DNA of 64,000 nucleotides from positions 72,281,635 to 72,345,634 of the forward strand of contig CM036619.1 in assembly GCA_020746105.1 (NCBI GenBank). Reading direction: 5' to 3'. The DNA comes from Trogon surrucura. Taxonomy: Eukaryota > Chordata > Aves > Trogoniformes > Trogonidae. Both the position numbers and the translations under genes were made by a program. Below are positions 12,802 through 24,425 of this stretch, in pieces (the stretch's first letter is position 1; every line of letters begins with the position of its first letter). Below the pieces are notes generated by a model. It did not search any database, was not told where the DNA came from, and worked only from the letters and a program-made list of their open reading frames with translations.

Positions 12802-15327
12802 CCTTGCATAATAACTTAAGGTATTTAGGCCTTTCTAAATACCAGTTACTAAGTTTATAATTTTATCTTGGAATTAGACACATCAGAAGAGTAATGAATA
12901 GGAGTGTTACCAAGAGCAGAGAACCTGTCAGCATGTAATTTTAGGTGCTTGAAATATGAGATATTAGAGGTGCAACTTCAAGTCCTTGAAATTTGGTGGT
13001 TTTAATCTACCAAAATCAACTGGCTGTGTTTGGGATTCTCTTTAAACAACCAAAACACATAAAACTCAGCAGATACTCAGCCTTCCAGGCCTGAGACAAA
13101 TTATGTGTATTTGTTTAAACAGTATGACAACTTCTAGCATGGGTTTGCAGGTAAATCCATTAAATAGGAAGTTCCAGTTATTTTGTTTCTAGGCCTATCA
13201 GCTTCAGATATGCCAAGCCGAGAGCTCTTTGTCTCCAAAACTCTCTGTTTCTAAGAAATGTGCTCCAGAAAACTTCAGCATGAATAATCAGATAGGACAT
13301 GCAAACTATGCTATAATGATGTCCCAGGTTTGGTTTAAGCCAGCAAAAAGAAACTCATTGAGTTAGCGTGCTCTTATCTTAGTCTCCATTTCTGTGACAA
13401 TTAGAATTTTAGAGAAGCAAGGGTCACTGAAAGCTGGGGATTCAGCTTTTGAGTCCATATAATTTGAGATATGTGATTGTTCATCTAATAGCTAATTACT
13501 TAAGGATGTTTGTTTTACAAACAAATGAAAAAGTTTGGCTGTGAATATTGCTTGAGGACTTTGTCCAGTGATGCTAAACCCCTCTCCCTTCCTGGCAGCT
13601 GACTGTGTTTTCAGGGTATCCACAATCTGCCCTCCTGGAGCCCTGGTCTCCCACGGGAAGAACCAGTCCAACACTGGGGAGCAGCAAACCACTGCACCCA
13701 TAGTGCATGACACAGTGACCAACTGGCAGTAGCTCAACTGGTCACTCCATTTCTCTTTTTCCTCTCCCTTTCAGAAAACTAAGGTAAACCTTCTCTTTTG
13801 GCTGGCACCCATTGCTTGGAGTACCTGTGTAGATGCTGCCATCCCCAGCAGTGTCACAGCACTGTGCCAGAGCAGTGCTGGGAGCCCCAGGACTTGGGGA
13901 CACCTCTCAGTATGTAGTCAAGATGATGTGCATTGCACATCAAAGTGCAGGTTAAAGGGTATTACATAAAGTCAGATGAAACCAGCCTGTATTAAATGCT
14001 TTTCTAGTGTTAGTAATTTTTTTTTTCTTTTTCTAGACCTCCACAGGCCTTAGGCCTTGCTAATTCATATTTATAACTAAATTCTCCATTTATTTAGGGG
14101 AGCATATTCTGGGTAATCCCTTGGAAGTTTGCTGTAGGGATTCTCTGCTTGCAGCCAATACAAAGCTGCAGGAAATGAAAAGTTCCCAGCCAAATTTTAT
14201 ATAAAAATGAAAGAAAAGGAAAATGTTCAAGTTCTGGAATCGAATATGTAAAGTACAAGTCTATTCTTAAATATTTCTCTTATTACATGGCTTCTGCATT
14301 TATAATCTCTCCATAACTCCTGGATTTAATTTGCTTAGTTTGCAAGAAAAAGATAAGTGTTCCTTTCTGCACACGACTGCATCAGGTTTGTTTAAACTAT
14401 GATGCAAGTAATGATGAATTATTCACTCTGTTCTTGTTCACGAGTTATGCACAGGCCTATTTTATGAAGAAATTTGTAGTCTCTAATCATCTCTAGTCTC
14501 TCCTTGCTGGAAAATCCAACGAAATATTCCTCAGGAAATTTTCTGCAGACTTCATTGATTCACTATTCATGCTGCCCAGGCGGTGAACGGTCATCTAAGT
14601 TTCAATGTGTGGTGTCAGATCACTGAATGGTTGACGGCTGGTTTTAATCATGAGATACAGGATGACTCCGTAAGGAATGATGTTTCTCATGGGCAAGTAT
14701 TCTGGCTCCTACACAAATGGAGGCTTTGCAACAAGCTCAAATCTCTATAAACTGTCCATATGACCAAAGTTCTGTCAATCAAGGGCTGTTGCAGAGTAGA
14801 CAGAAAGGCGCAGAAAGTCGGGGAAAGCAAATGGCTGCTTTGATACCAAAGGAAGGCTCCTGAATTCACTGGACCCATTCTCACCTTGCTCTAGTCCAGT
14901 TCTTCACTTCTGACTTAGGGAGAAACTCAGTCTACGTCTGTCAGCAGAGAAAATGGAAACTAAATCTCTTTCCGCTGGCGTGCTCCTAGAGTTTGTTGGG
15001 CAGCAATTCAGCGGAATTCTGCAATAACACTACTCGTTACCAATTTTACACCGGCTAGTTAGTTTTCTTATGGAAAACGTTACTTTATCACTTTTTATCC
15101 TTCTCACCCACAGTCTTTGCCTGAAGGCTGTGATTCTCTCCAAAAACTATCAGTTTCATTCCCTGGCCAACTAAGAAAGTTAATTAGCTGTTTTCCACTT
15201 TTCTGTGTTTGTGCCTTCCTCTTACACACACAAGCAGCCAGAATTCAGATGCCTGAATGATAACACAAGCATCACAGCTCTGCTAATCATCCCTGCCATG
15301 ATTTTTCTCTGTGAACATAGACACGTT

Positions 15328-16332
15328 TGTCATGGGTTTGAGTCTGATGGGTTTTTTTGTAAAAAAAGTGGGGATAGACTCGTGAAATTCCGAGAGCCTC
15401 ACCCACCCCCAGGTAGAGTTGGACCTGCCTCTGGCCAGGGCCAGGCCAAGCAGTGCCTCTGCCATCAAGGTACTTAAGAGGCGGCCCCATTGTTCTTTCT
15501 TTCTCTTTTGGTTTTGTCTTATGTTGAGCTGTCCTGTCTTTAATTGGGAAGTTTTTCTGTTGGAGTAGGGAGAGATGAGAGGAAAACAAAGGAACATTGC
15601 CCTGAGAAGAAAGACGGGGAGAAGAGTCCCAGAGGAGAAAGAGAGGGAGAAGGCTGCCAGAGCAGGACCTCTCTCTGAAGCCTGTGGTGGTTGAGACAGT
15701 AGGAAGGTGACTGCCTGCCAGCTGAGGGACTGATGATGTAAGTGCGTCCAGGATGCATTGGTACACACAGAGCCCCATGCGAGAGAGGAGAGAGACTGAG
15801 CATCAGCGAGGGACATGTCTGAAGCAATTCATGGCCCCGAGGGACTCATGAGGAGGAAGAGGATTTCCTCCTGTGAGGTGGGCACCGCAAGGTGTGAAGG
15901 AAAGACTGCGAGGAGCCCTCTTTCTCAAGAAGGAGCTGCCATGGACAATGAGATTTGACCAGATGGACTGCACCCCCCACCCCCTGCCCCTTTTGTATAG
16001 ATGGAGGGGAAGGAGGTAACCAGGAAGATGGGAGGGGTGGGGGGACAAAAGGGTATTTAAGACTGAGTCATATTTATTGATGTATTCCTCTTACTTTCCT
16101 ACATCGTAAATGGTGGTGGTGAATTAAATCTCTGTTTTTCTCCCCAAGTCACTCTGGTTCTTTACCCGTCATCTTAAATGCTAGATTATTACCCTCCCTG
16201 TCCCTCATCTCAAACCCTTGAACCTTTTTAGTTGAAATTGTCTCCCTTCATATCACTGTGGAAGTGGGGGTGGGGAGAGAACTGAGCTGAAGATCATGTG
16301 GTTCTTTGTCCCAGTCAGCTTGAACCACGACA
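15328..16332 (+). mobile_element. solo LTR of an ERVL-like (class III) endogenous retrovirus
   Basis: The element is about 1,005 bp, begins TGTCATGG and ends CCACGACA, giving near-perfect 8-bp terminal inverted repeats (one mismatch) with the canonical TG...CA ends. It is flanked by ACGTT (15,323-15,327) and AAGTT (16,333-16,337), a 5-bp target duplication with one difference, as expected for ERVL-type integration. Likely LTR parts are a TATA-like CTTAAGAGGCGG segment near 15,473, a second TTTAAG near 16,055, and a polyadenylation-like ATTAAA at 16,123-16,128. A purine-rich stretch occupies about 15,560-15,670. No internal retroviral sequence lies on either side, so it is a recombined solo LTR. 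The ending GAACCACGACA resembles LTRs widespread in bird genomes. Strand is inferred from the polyadenylation signal. Confidence 0.85.
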
Positions 16333-16337
16333 AAGTT

Positions 16338-19300
16338 GGCTGCTGAAAACAAGTTTTGTCATCTCCCCTCCTTGATCCCACCCAAACCTTAAAAGCTCCA
16401 GAAGACCCTGGAAAATCATTGTCCATGGTTCAGGGTAATGCAGAGGGCCCTGTGCCCATCCCTAACGTTACCCAGTGTTGAGGAACTCACGCTCTGAGCC
16501 TGGGTGGGCATGGGGTTTGCTTCACGTGCCAGGAGGGCAGTAGCAGTGCGGAGAGCAGGATAACCAGAGGGGAAACCTGAATTGGAAGGGGCTGCTGGTC
16601 TGATGTGAGGATTCGGTACCCAGCATAGGAGAAGCATGAGGCACGCACATCTGCCACAGCTACAGACTTCTGACAAGTTACTGAGAAAAAGTAGTAGTTA
16701 GCAAAGACCTGCATGGCTTTTCAAGCCTCCAGATTTGTTCGGTAAATGAATTTGATCCTTGCCAACAAAGATAAAATCTTCCTGGTGTTAGTGTGGGATG
16801 CCATTAATGCCTTGAAGAGACTTCAATAACACTAGAACATATTCATAAACTGATCCCTAGTGATTTTCACAGGCACATCTCTATCTATCTAACATATCCT
16901 TCTACCTTCCCTTTTAGGCAGACTCTTCCTCTGCAATTTGTGAATGCATCTTGCAGAGGGGAGACAGCCCTCTTTTGCTGTGGAGCCACCACACTGAGCA
17001 GTGAAGGCACCCAGAAGGAAAAACAACATTTGAAAAGGTTTGTATTCCATTTTCTGATTTCATGGATTAGTCTGAAAGTTGTATTATCTATTCTGCCTGA
17101 GTGGCAGCTGTTTATAAGCCTTGAGGGAGAAATATTAAATATCACTTTCTCTTTCGTAAGAAAGATGATCTTATTTATTTGAACTGGGTTTTATTTTGTG
17201 CTTTTTATATGCCTCAAAGCACCAAACGTTACTTCAGCACTCCGGAAGTGTTCTGCCCCATGCCTTTGAATCAGCCCACCCTGCCAGGCTTGGCACACGT
17301 GTTTGACATTTCAATAGCAATTTGTACTTACAGGGTCATTGATATCTCCAGAATCCCCTAATAGAACATGACCCAACTTCATCTCCACTAAAAATGATTA
17401 ACCATCCCAGCAATATCCTAGCTACTCTTTGTAATATTCCTGTGAGATATGTAATATTCCCATGGAGTGGGTGAAATAATGCGAGATAAAGTACAGAATT
17501 TCAAAATGTCTTTGTATTATGCATTCAAGCTGACCCCAGTTTTTCACTGTTTCAAAGCTGTTGCATGTGCTCCCTCCATTTTTCTCAAAAACATGACTGA
17601 GATCAGAAAGAGAATGGCATCACCGTTTTGTTCACTGTCATAAACTTATTTGGATAAGACTTCCAGTGAAAACAGTCTCCCAGAGAGCAACATAGGCCAG
17701 AATGGAGATTGAAAAAGCAAAGGCTTCAATCTGTGTTTTAAATGTTGGCCACCTAGGTGACTGTCTTTGCTGTTCAAATATGTTTGGTTTGCTCTGGTTC
17801 CTGGTCCTGTCATCAGCTGAGAGAACCAGGAGTAAGAGATGCCAGCAACCCTCAGGCTACCCAGCAGATCAATAGCTGAGTTAAGATGAGAATATAGTTC
17901 TTGCTTCCCAGCGTTGAGGTTGGACACAACTGCCTCTTCTGTGTTTTCGGAAAAGCCCATTAAGAGGAAGCCATTTATCCCAGGACAAACAGATTTAATT
18001 TCTTCTTTCTTTTAAGTTCCTTCTACTTCTCTGTCACCAAACATTGATTTTAAAATGGACATTTATCTTCCTTGGGCAGAACACTTTCGGGTATTTGCAG
18101 TCCTCTGAACTTGCTCTCTAACAGTGGAATGGGAAAGTGATAGTGCTAGTGAATTGATGCCTGTGATAGAATTTTTAGTAGGCAAATAATACCACCAGAT
18201 TTACCTGCTGACAATGGAGCTGATGTTAATGGAAGACGGTATGAACTAAGGGAACATGGGGGTCTTAATGCTAAAAGCCTGCAGCATGCAGATTTTTAAT
18301 TTACAAGGTCCACTTACAATCTACTTGTTGTCGGGTGCCTGAGGCTTGCAAATGGGTAAAAATGGCTAAAGAGGTGCTGAAGTATTATTAGGTGTGGGGC
18401 TCTGAATGCAAGTGCTCTGTGCGATTACTATAGGGCACAGAGGTATGGGCTGCTGGTCATTGCCAGCTGGATTCCAATGGGCTAAGTGGGAGATTGATGC
18501 GTATTTGAGAGTATATTCAATGGGGCATGGCAACCTTAAGCTTAGCTGCATGCCAGGAGAAACAGGGAGCAATCAGGAAGCCATTCTTAACAAGATTCTG
18601 CTTACGTACATTTTACATTTTGTCATCAGTTCCTCTCGGGAAGCCAAACTCAGTGCTGATGTGCTGGAAATATGTTTCTGGGCTGCAACAGGCAACCTTG
18701 TGGTGGGGATCACGGTGCTGCCCAAGGTGGCCTGAGCCCTCGGCTCTGCCAACACTGAGATTTCAGGCAGGAGGAACTGTGCTTCCCTGCTTCTGTCTGC
18801 AAACAGGAGGAAAAATCACAGCTTTTATCATTAGATGTTGATGTGACTTGCAGTGGGGGACAGATCTGTGTGCCAGATAGAGCAGGTTTGGTGTTCTTTG
18901 GTTTTGCTTTTTCTGGGAGATGTGCAAGGAAAGGGGAGGAGAGATCACAGTATGCATTTGAAATAGCAGAAGCTATTTGGCTCCTTATATGAAGGACACG
19001 TTGGAAAACAGGCACATCAGAGTAACGGGGGAGGCAATGTGACAAGAGGGAAGCACTTAAAATAATGGGATTGCTTCATAGCGAACAATGAGGTCAGGGT
19101 TACAAAGAAGTCTGAACTGGGTCAGAGCTCCTCATTTCAAACTAATGAACCCCTTGATGACAGGAGCTGGAGTTTCTTGACGAAGGGGATGGACTGTTTG
19201 CGGCAAAGTGGTGATGTTAGCGTCAGTAGCAGCAATTTAATTCACTTGGGCAAGTATCTGTCACCTTTCTGGTCAGGAGGGTCTGCACAAATTCCTCTTC

Positions 19301-20793
19301 TATGTTTAAATTCAACACTTTATCTTCAAAGTATCAAAGCCAAACAGAGTTCAGTTTTACATGCTCACGTATATGTTCACCTTTTATTCACCAGAAACAT
19401 CTTGTTTCATGGCTCATAAATATTAAATTAACATAAATGTAACCTCTGTGCTCTCACGGCTGATCATGAGTGAGTGAATTTAAGAACTAAAATTTCTGAG
19501 CTGCAGTCTCTTTCTCTGTTGTTAGCACCCTCTGCTAGAGGCTGAACAAAAGCACCAGCACCTGTGGTTAGCTCGCGTTCGGAAATGACCCCCTTGCCCC
19601 TTGATTACTGCCTCCCCTCCTCTGACTCACCAGTTGTAGCAACTCAACAACCATGAATTGGCTGACTTCGTGAGTTTAAAAATGACAGTAAAAAAAGTGA
19701 GTGCCTCCAACGTGCCATCAAAAAAAATCCCCACAAAAGCTGTAGTGCAGGGGTATTGCTGCCTTTTCTGGTTCTGAGGCCACATCAGTGCTGCCACGTC
19801 CTTCTTCAATAATTTGTTGGTGTGCTGCTGAAAAGCAGCACAGTCTAGAAGTCACCGGTAACAGAAATGTCCAAGTGATTTTGTGCTGTAACTTCTGAGA
19901 GGAAAAACTTGGCGGGGAAAACACAGAAGTCATAAGTCTATTTGCCTCACCTACTTACTGTGCGCTTATCTGGAACAGTCTGTGAAATTCTTTGGAAACC
20001 TAATGTATTTAGCAGATAGAGGCCAAGACTGTCTGTGAGCTCACCAAAAGCACACTTTAATTCACAGTCTGGGTATCATGGGAGAGCTATACTTCAAGTG
20101 GTCTGATGTAAGGCTTTTCTGACATTTATGTGGTGAAATACAATTCAGTCCCATATTTAACGGGGGAGGGGAAAAGTAAACAAAAAGAGAAAATCTCTTA
20201 GGAAAGCTTTGAGGCTGACAAACAACATTTAAAAGTTACCCAGATCACCCTTATTTCTCCTATGGGTCTCTCAGAGAAGTTCTTGGATTCTTCTTTTTTG
20301 CAGTTGACTCAGAATCTTAAAGGATCCATTTTTTTCAGGTGCCGAATGCCCTCAGCTCCTGCAATTTCTGTCTGCCATTGTATGACAGTAGTAGACAGTA
20401 GAAGACATGCTTCTGAGTACTTCTGCCATGGAGCACGGCATGCTATTTCAGCTGGAAAAGCTGTGGTAGTTCTAAGACTGCTCTGACTCCTCCTGCTTCC
20501 TTCTGCTTCGCCTCTCTAGCTGAGCACCTTCCCCAAGCTCACATGCTGATCACAGAGCCAGGACACAGAGCCTGCTTCAGAGACACGACACAGAACCTGT
20601 TTCAGATTTCAAATGTGTTGCTCATCTCACACCCAAAGAAGACCGCAAAGACAACTGAGTAGATAAGCAGAGTGATAGAAAGTGAAATTAGCATTTTAAA
20701 AAATTGGTTAAAGGTCATTCTGTATGTCTACAGTGGCAAAAAAAAAAGAACTGGCAGGGATTGATGATATCCTTCACTGAAGATGGTTCTTAC
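16338..20793. other. unique non-coding sequence
   Basis: No gene or dispersed repeat is recognised. Short direct repeats of GTAATATTCC occur near 17,431-17,461. A partial CTCF-like match (two mismatches, minus strand) lies at about 19,526-19,539. Open frames up to about 110 codons (for example minus strand 18,710-19,045) match nothing I recognise. A short duplication at 20,562-20,605 is listed separately. Confidence 0.6.
20562..20605. repeat. short tandem duplication, period 25 bp
   Basis: The 19-bp block at 20,562-20,580 (GACACAGAGCCTGCTTCAG) recurs at 20,587-20,605 with two substitutions. It is a local duplication with no other features. Confidence 0.8.
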
Positions 20794-21710
20794 AATCATA
20801 GAATCATAGAATTGTTTAGGTTGGCAAAGGTCTTTAAGATCACTGAGTCCAGCTGTTACCATAGTGATGCAAGGTCCACCATCAAAACATATCCCTAAGA
20901 GCCATACCTAGATGTCTTCTAAATACCTCTGGGGATGGTCACTCAACCACTTTCCTGGGAAGCCTGTTCCAATGCTTGACAACCCTTTTGGTGAAGAAGT
21001 TTTTCTTAATATCCAATCTAAACTTCCCCTGGCACAACTTACTGTTATTACTTGTTGTCCTATCTCTTGTTACTTGGAAGAAGAGACTGACCTCCACCTC
21101 GCTACAACTTCCTTTCAGATAGTTGTAGAGAGCAATAAGGTCTCCCCTCAACCTCCTTTTCTCCAGCCCAAACAATCCCAGTTCCCACAGTTGCTCCTCA
21201 TAAGACTTGTTGTCCCTCTCCCTTCGCCAGCTTTGTTACCCTTCTTTAGATGTGCTCCAGTGCTTTAATGTCTGGGTGGTGGGCCCAAAACCGAACACAG
21301 GATTTGAGGTGCGGCCTCATCAGTGCCAAGGACAGGGGGACAATCACTGCCCTGGTCCTGCTGGCCACACTATTCCTGATACAGGCCAGGATGCCGTTGG
21401 CCTTCTTGGCCACCTGGGCACACTGCTGGCTCATGTTCAACCAGCTGTCCACCAGCATCCTCAGGCCCTTTCCACCAGGCAGATCTTCAGCCACTCTTCT
21501 CCAAGCCTGTAGCTCTGTTTGGGGTTGTTGTGACCCAAGGGCAGGACCCAGCCCTTGACCTTGTTAAACCTCATACAGTTGGCCTTGGCCCATTGACCCA
21601 ACCTGTCCAGGCCCCTCTGTAGACCCTTTCCACCCTCCCACCCAGCTTAGTGTTATCTGCAAACTTCCTAAGTGTGCACTCAATCCCTTGTCCAGATCAT
21701 TGACGGGCAC
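20794..21710 (-). mobile_element. CR1 LINE, 5'-truncated (ORF2 C-terminal third plus 3' end)
   Basis: The low-coordinate end carries the typical CR1 3' terminus, two octamer-like units (ATCATAGA ATCATAGA) followed by the conserved 3' UTR. Reading upward on the minus strand, the ORF2 tail is legible in two blocks. Positions 20,939-21,175 contain [20 protein letters not shown] and [11 protein letters not shown]. Positions 21,246-21,494 contain MSQQCAQVAKKANGILACIR and RPHLKSCVRFWAH. These are hallmark motifs of the segment downstream of the CR1 reverse transcriptase. The blocks lie in different frames and are separated by stops, so the copy is dead. The reverse transcriptase core is absent because of 5' truncation near 21,710, typical of target-primed reverse transcription. 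The 3' UTR type resembles the CR1-Y/X group, though the subfamily call is tentative. Confidence 0.95.
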
Positions 21711-22947
21711 TATTAATCCTCTCATGCTGATGATGACAGGTGAAAGCAGAAAGTGGCAGGAGCACCACGTAGGTCTGCAGAGGGAAGCTCAGTCCTCCCG
21801 TTGAGTCACTCAACCTCACCAGCTGGTAAAGACCTTGTGCTGCAGTTTTGACTTGTATGGGATGTGCCTGGTGCAACTTGTTATCTCCTCACCAAAAAGG
21901 TAAGTGGGGTTGCGTATCTCTCAGAAGCTGGTCCGACTGCTGAATGTAGAATGGAAATGGACTCAAAGGGATAAGCCAGTGTCCCAGAGAAGACATAGGT
22001 GGATAGTTTTCTACCTGACCTGATCTTTGCACAGGAGACAATCTTGAACTTTATGCGGAGTACCTATGCTATCAAAAGCAGATTTGAGACTCTCCCTGTG
22101 CTCTCTTGACAAGCCTTTCAGTCTGCTTGAATGAGCATGGTATTAGGAAGCTGATACTGCTAGAAGTTTGATTTTTCTGATGAGGCGGGAGATGAAGTCC
22201 TGACTTCCTGTTGTTATTCAAGAGCTGATGGCACTTTTTGTACAGAGAAAGCCAATGACTTTTGCTCTGTGTGAATGCTTTGTGTCCCACTTCAGTTTCC
22301 ATGGCATTTTGCTGCTCTTGGCCAAAATAATTGTTCAATCCTTGTGAGGGCCACAGATCTGAATAGCCTGGATGTAGTGGTAGGACAGATCCTGTGAAGA
22401 AATTTAGCTTAGTGCTGATGTAACAGAGTACTTGTGTGAAGAGTCACTGTAGCTGTCGTTTGTGTTTGAAGCCTCACAGTATGCTGAGAAAAGCTCCATC
22501 AGCCCAGACATGAAAAGGTACCTATGTGTCTAAGTCAGAGGTTGCAACATAAAATGCAGAGATGAGCAATCCAGTACGTGGAGCCCTGTGTTAGACATGT
22601 GTGCAACAGAAGTCCCCTAGGCCAGCATACTGAGCCTCCAATGACCAAAAGGGCAGCTGAACCTAGGGGTGTGCTTGTGAGGCGGTAGGATGGCACCTCC
22701 ATCCTTCAGGATTGGTGGTATTCTTGGGCCAGAAGCTGTTTCTTTGTCTTTTCCTTCCAAAAAGTGAACAGAGATCCTGGGGGTAATGACTACAGCAAGA
22801 ATGTGAGGTTTTATTCCCTTGTTTGTCTGGAAGGCACCAAATCCACACAAATTAGGAAGTGTGGACTGGAGGAGAGAGGTGGAATGTGTGGATCTGCATC
22901 CCTTTCAGCTGAGGTCTCCTGCCTTCTGGGGCAGTGATAGGGGAAAG
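21711..22947. other. unique spacer between two CR1 copies
   Basis: About 1.2 kb with no recognisable gene, RNA or repeat. Open frames of 77-88 codons on the minus strand show no family resemblance. Confidence 0.6.
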
Positions 22948-24425
22948 AATCACAGAATCAGAGAATGCTAGGCGTTGGAAGGGACCTCAAAAGATCCTCT
23001 AGTCCAACCCTCCTGCCAGAGTAGGATCACCTACAGTAGGTCACACAGGAATGCGTCCAGGCAAGTTTTGAATGTCTCCAGAGAAGGAGACTCCACAACC
23101 TCTGTGGGCAGCCTGTTCCAGTGCTCTGTCACCCTCACAGTGAAAAAGTTTTTTTCTAATATTTTTGTGGAACCTCCTATGCTTCAGCTTGCATTCATTG
23201 CCCTTTGTCCTATCATTGGACATCCCTGCAAAGAGCCTGGCTCCATCCTCCTGACATTCCCCCTTGACATATTTATAAACATTAATGAGGTCACCCCTCA
23301 GCCTCCTCTTCTCCAAGCTAAAGAGACCAAGCTCCTTCAGCCTTTCCTCATAAGGGAGATGTTTTACTTCCTTCATCATCCAGCTCTGTGCTGGACAATT
23401 TCAAGCAGTTCCTTGTCCCTCTTGAACTGAGGGGCCCAGAACTGGACACAATATTCCAGATGTGGCCTCACCAGTGCAGAGTAGAGGGGGAGGAGAACCT
23501 GTCTCGACCTACTGGCTACTCCCCTTCTAATACACCCCAGGATGCCATTGGCCTTCCTGGCCACAAGGGCACAGTGCTGGCTCATGGTCATCCTGCTGCC
23601 CACTAGGACCCCCAGGTCCCTTTCCCCTATGCTGCTCTCCAACAGGTCAGTCCCCAACCTATACTGGTACGTGAGGTTGTTCTTTCCCAGGTGCAAGACT
23701 CTACACTTGCCCTCATTATATTTCATAAAATTTCTCGCTGCTCAACTCTCCAGCCTGTTCAGGTCTCTCTGAATGGCAGCACAGCCTTCTGGTGTGTCAG
23801 CCACTCCTCCCAGTTTTGTGTCATCAGCAAACTGGCTGATGGTGCACTCTATTCCCTCATCCGGGTCATTGATGAATATATTGAATAGTACTGGTCCCAA
23901 TACTAATCCCTGAGGGACTTCACTAGATACAGGCCTCCAACTAGACTCTGCCCCACTGTCCACAACTCTCTGACTTTTTCTCTTCAACCAGTTAACAGTC
24001 CACCTCACTAACCAAGCATCCAGACCACACTTCCTCAGTTTAGTTGTGAGGATGCTATGTGAAACAGTGTCAAATGCTTTACTGAAATCAAGATAAACCA
24101 CGTCCACTGCACTACCATCATCTATCCACCTGGTCATATTTTCATAAAAGGCTATCAGGTTGGCCAAGTATGACTTCCCCTTGGTAAAACCATATTGACT
24201 GTTCCTCTTATCCTTGATATGCCTAGAGACAGCACCAAGAATAAGTTGTTCCACCACCTTTCCAGAGATGGAGATGAGGCTGACCAGTCTGTAGTTACTT
24301 GGGTCCTCCTTCTCGCCCTTTTTTGAAGACTGGAGTGGCAGTTGCTTTCCTCCAGTCCTCAGGCACTTCTCCTGTTGCTCACAACTTACCAAAGATGATG
24401 GAGAGTGGCCTAGCGCTAGAAGAAG
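22948..24425 (-). mobile_element. CR1 LINE, 5'-truncated, with most of the reverse transcriptase
   Basis: This is the best preserved CR1 in the window. The 3' end (low coordinates) starts with AATCACAGAATCAGAGAATG, the CR1 terminal repeat. On the minus strand the reverse transcriptase reads across 23,742-24,437. It has [19 protein letters not shown] (finger region), [13 protein letters not shown] (motif A with catalytic Asp), [21 protein letters not shown] (motif B) and [10 protein letters not shown] (motif C, the catalytic Asp pair). Downstream blocks at 23,376-23,726 ([39 protein letters not shown]) and 23,041-23,379 ([18 protein letters not shown]) complete the ORF2 C-terminus. At least two frame changes separate these blocks. 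A further frame change near 24,320 separates the [18 protein letters not shown] motif from the rest. The endonuclease and ORF1 are lost to 5' truncation. Unlike the copy at 26.7 kb, it ends within the N-terminal part of the reverse transcriptase. Confidence 0.97.

Larger units (their letters stand above)
8961..15322. other. unique sequence with minor simple repeats
   Basis: No gene is recognised. It contains the pentanucleotide array at 9.8 kb and the degenerate tandem duplication at 12.7 kb (listed separately), a T8/A9 junction at 11,222-11,238, and T-rich or A-rich tracts near 9,178 and 10,340. A near-match to the CTCF core lies on the minus strand around 11,743-11,756 (two mismatches), too weak to call. 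Open frames over 60 codons here resemble no known protein. Confidence 0.6.

Noticed and set aside
15283-15827. Several overlapping long minus-strand open frames (95-177 codons)
   Set aside because: They lie mostly inside the solo LTR, over its purine-rich segment. Three overlapping frames of low-complexity Ser/Leu-rich translation reflect base composition, not genes.
19526-19539. CTCF-like match CTAGCAGAGGGTGC on the minus strand
   Set aside because: Two mismatches, including a conserved core C. Not distinguishable from background.
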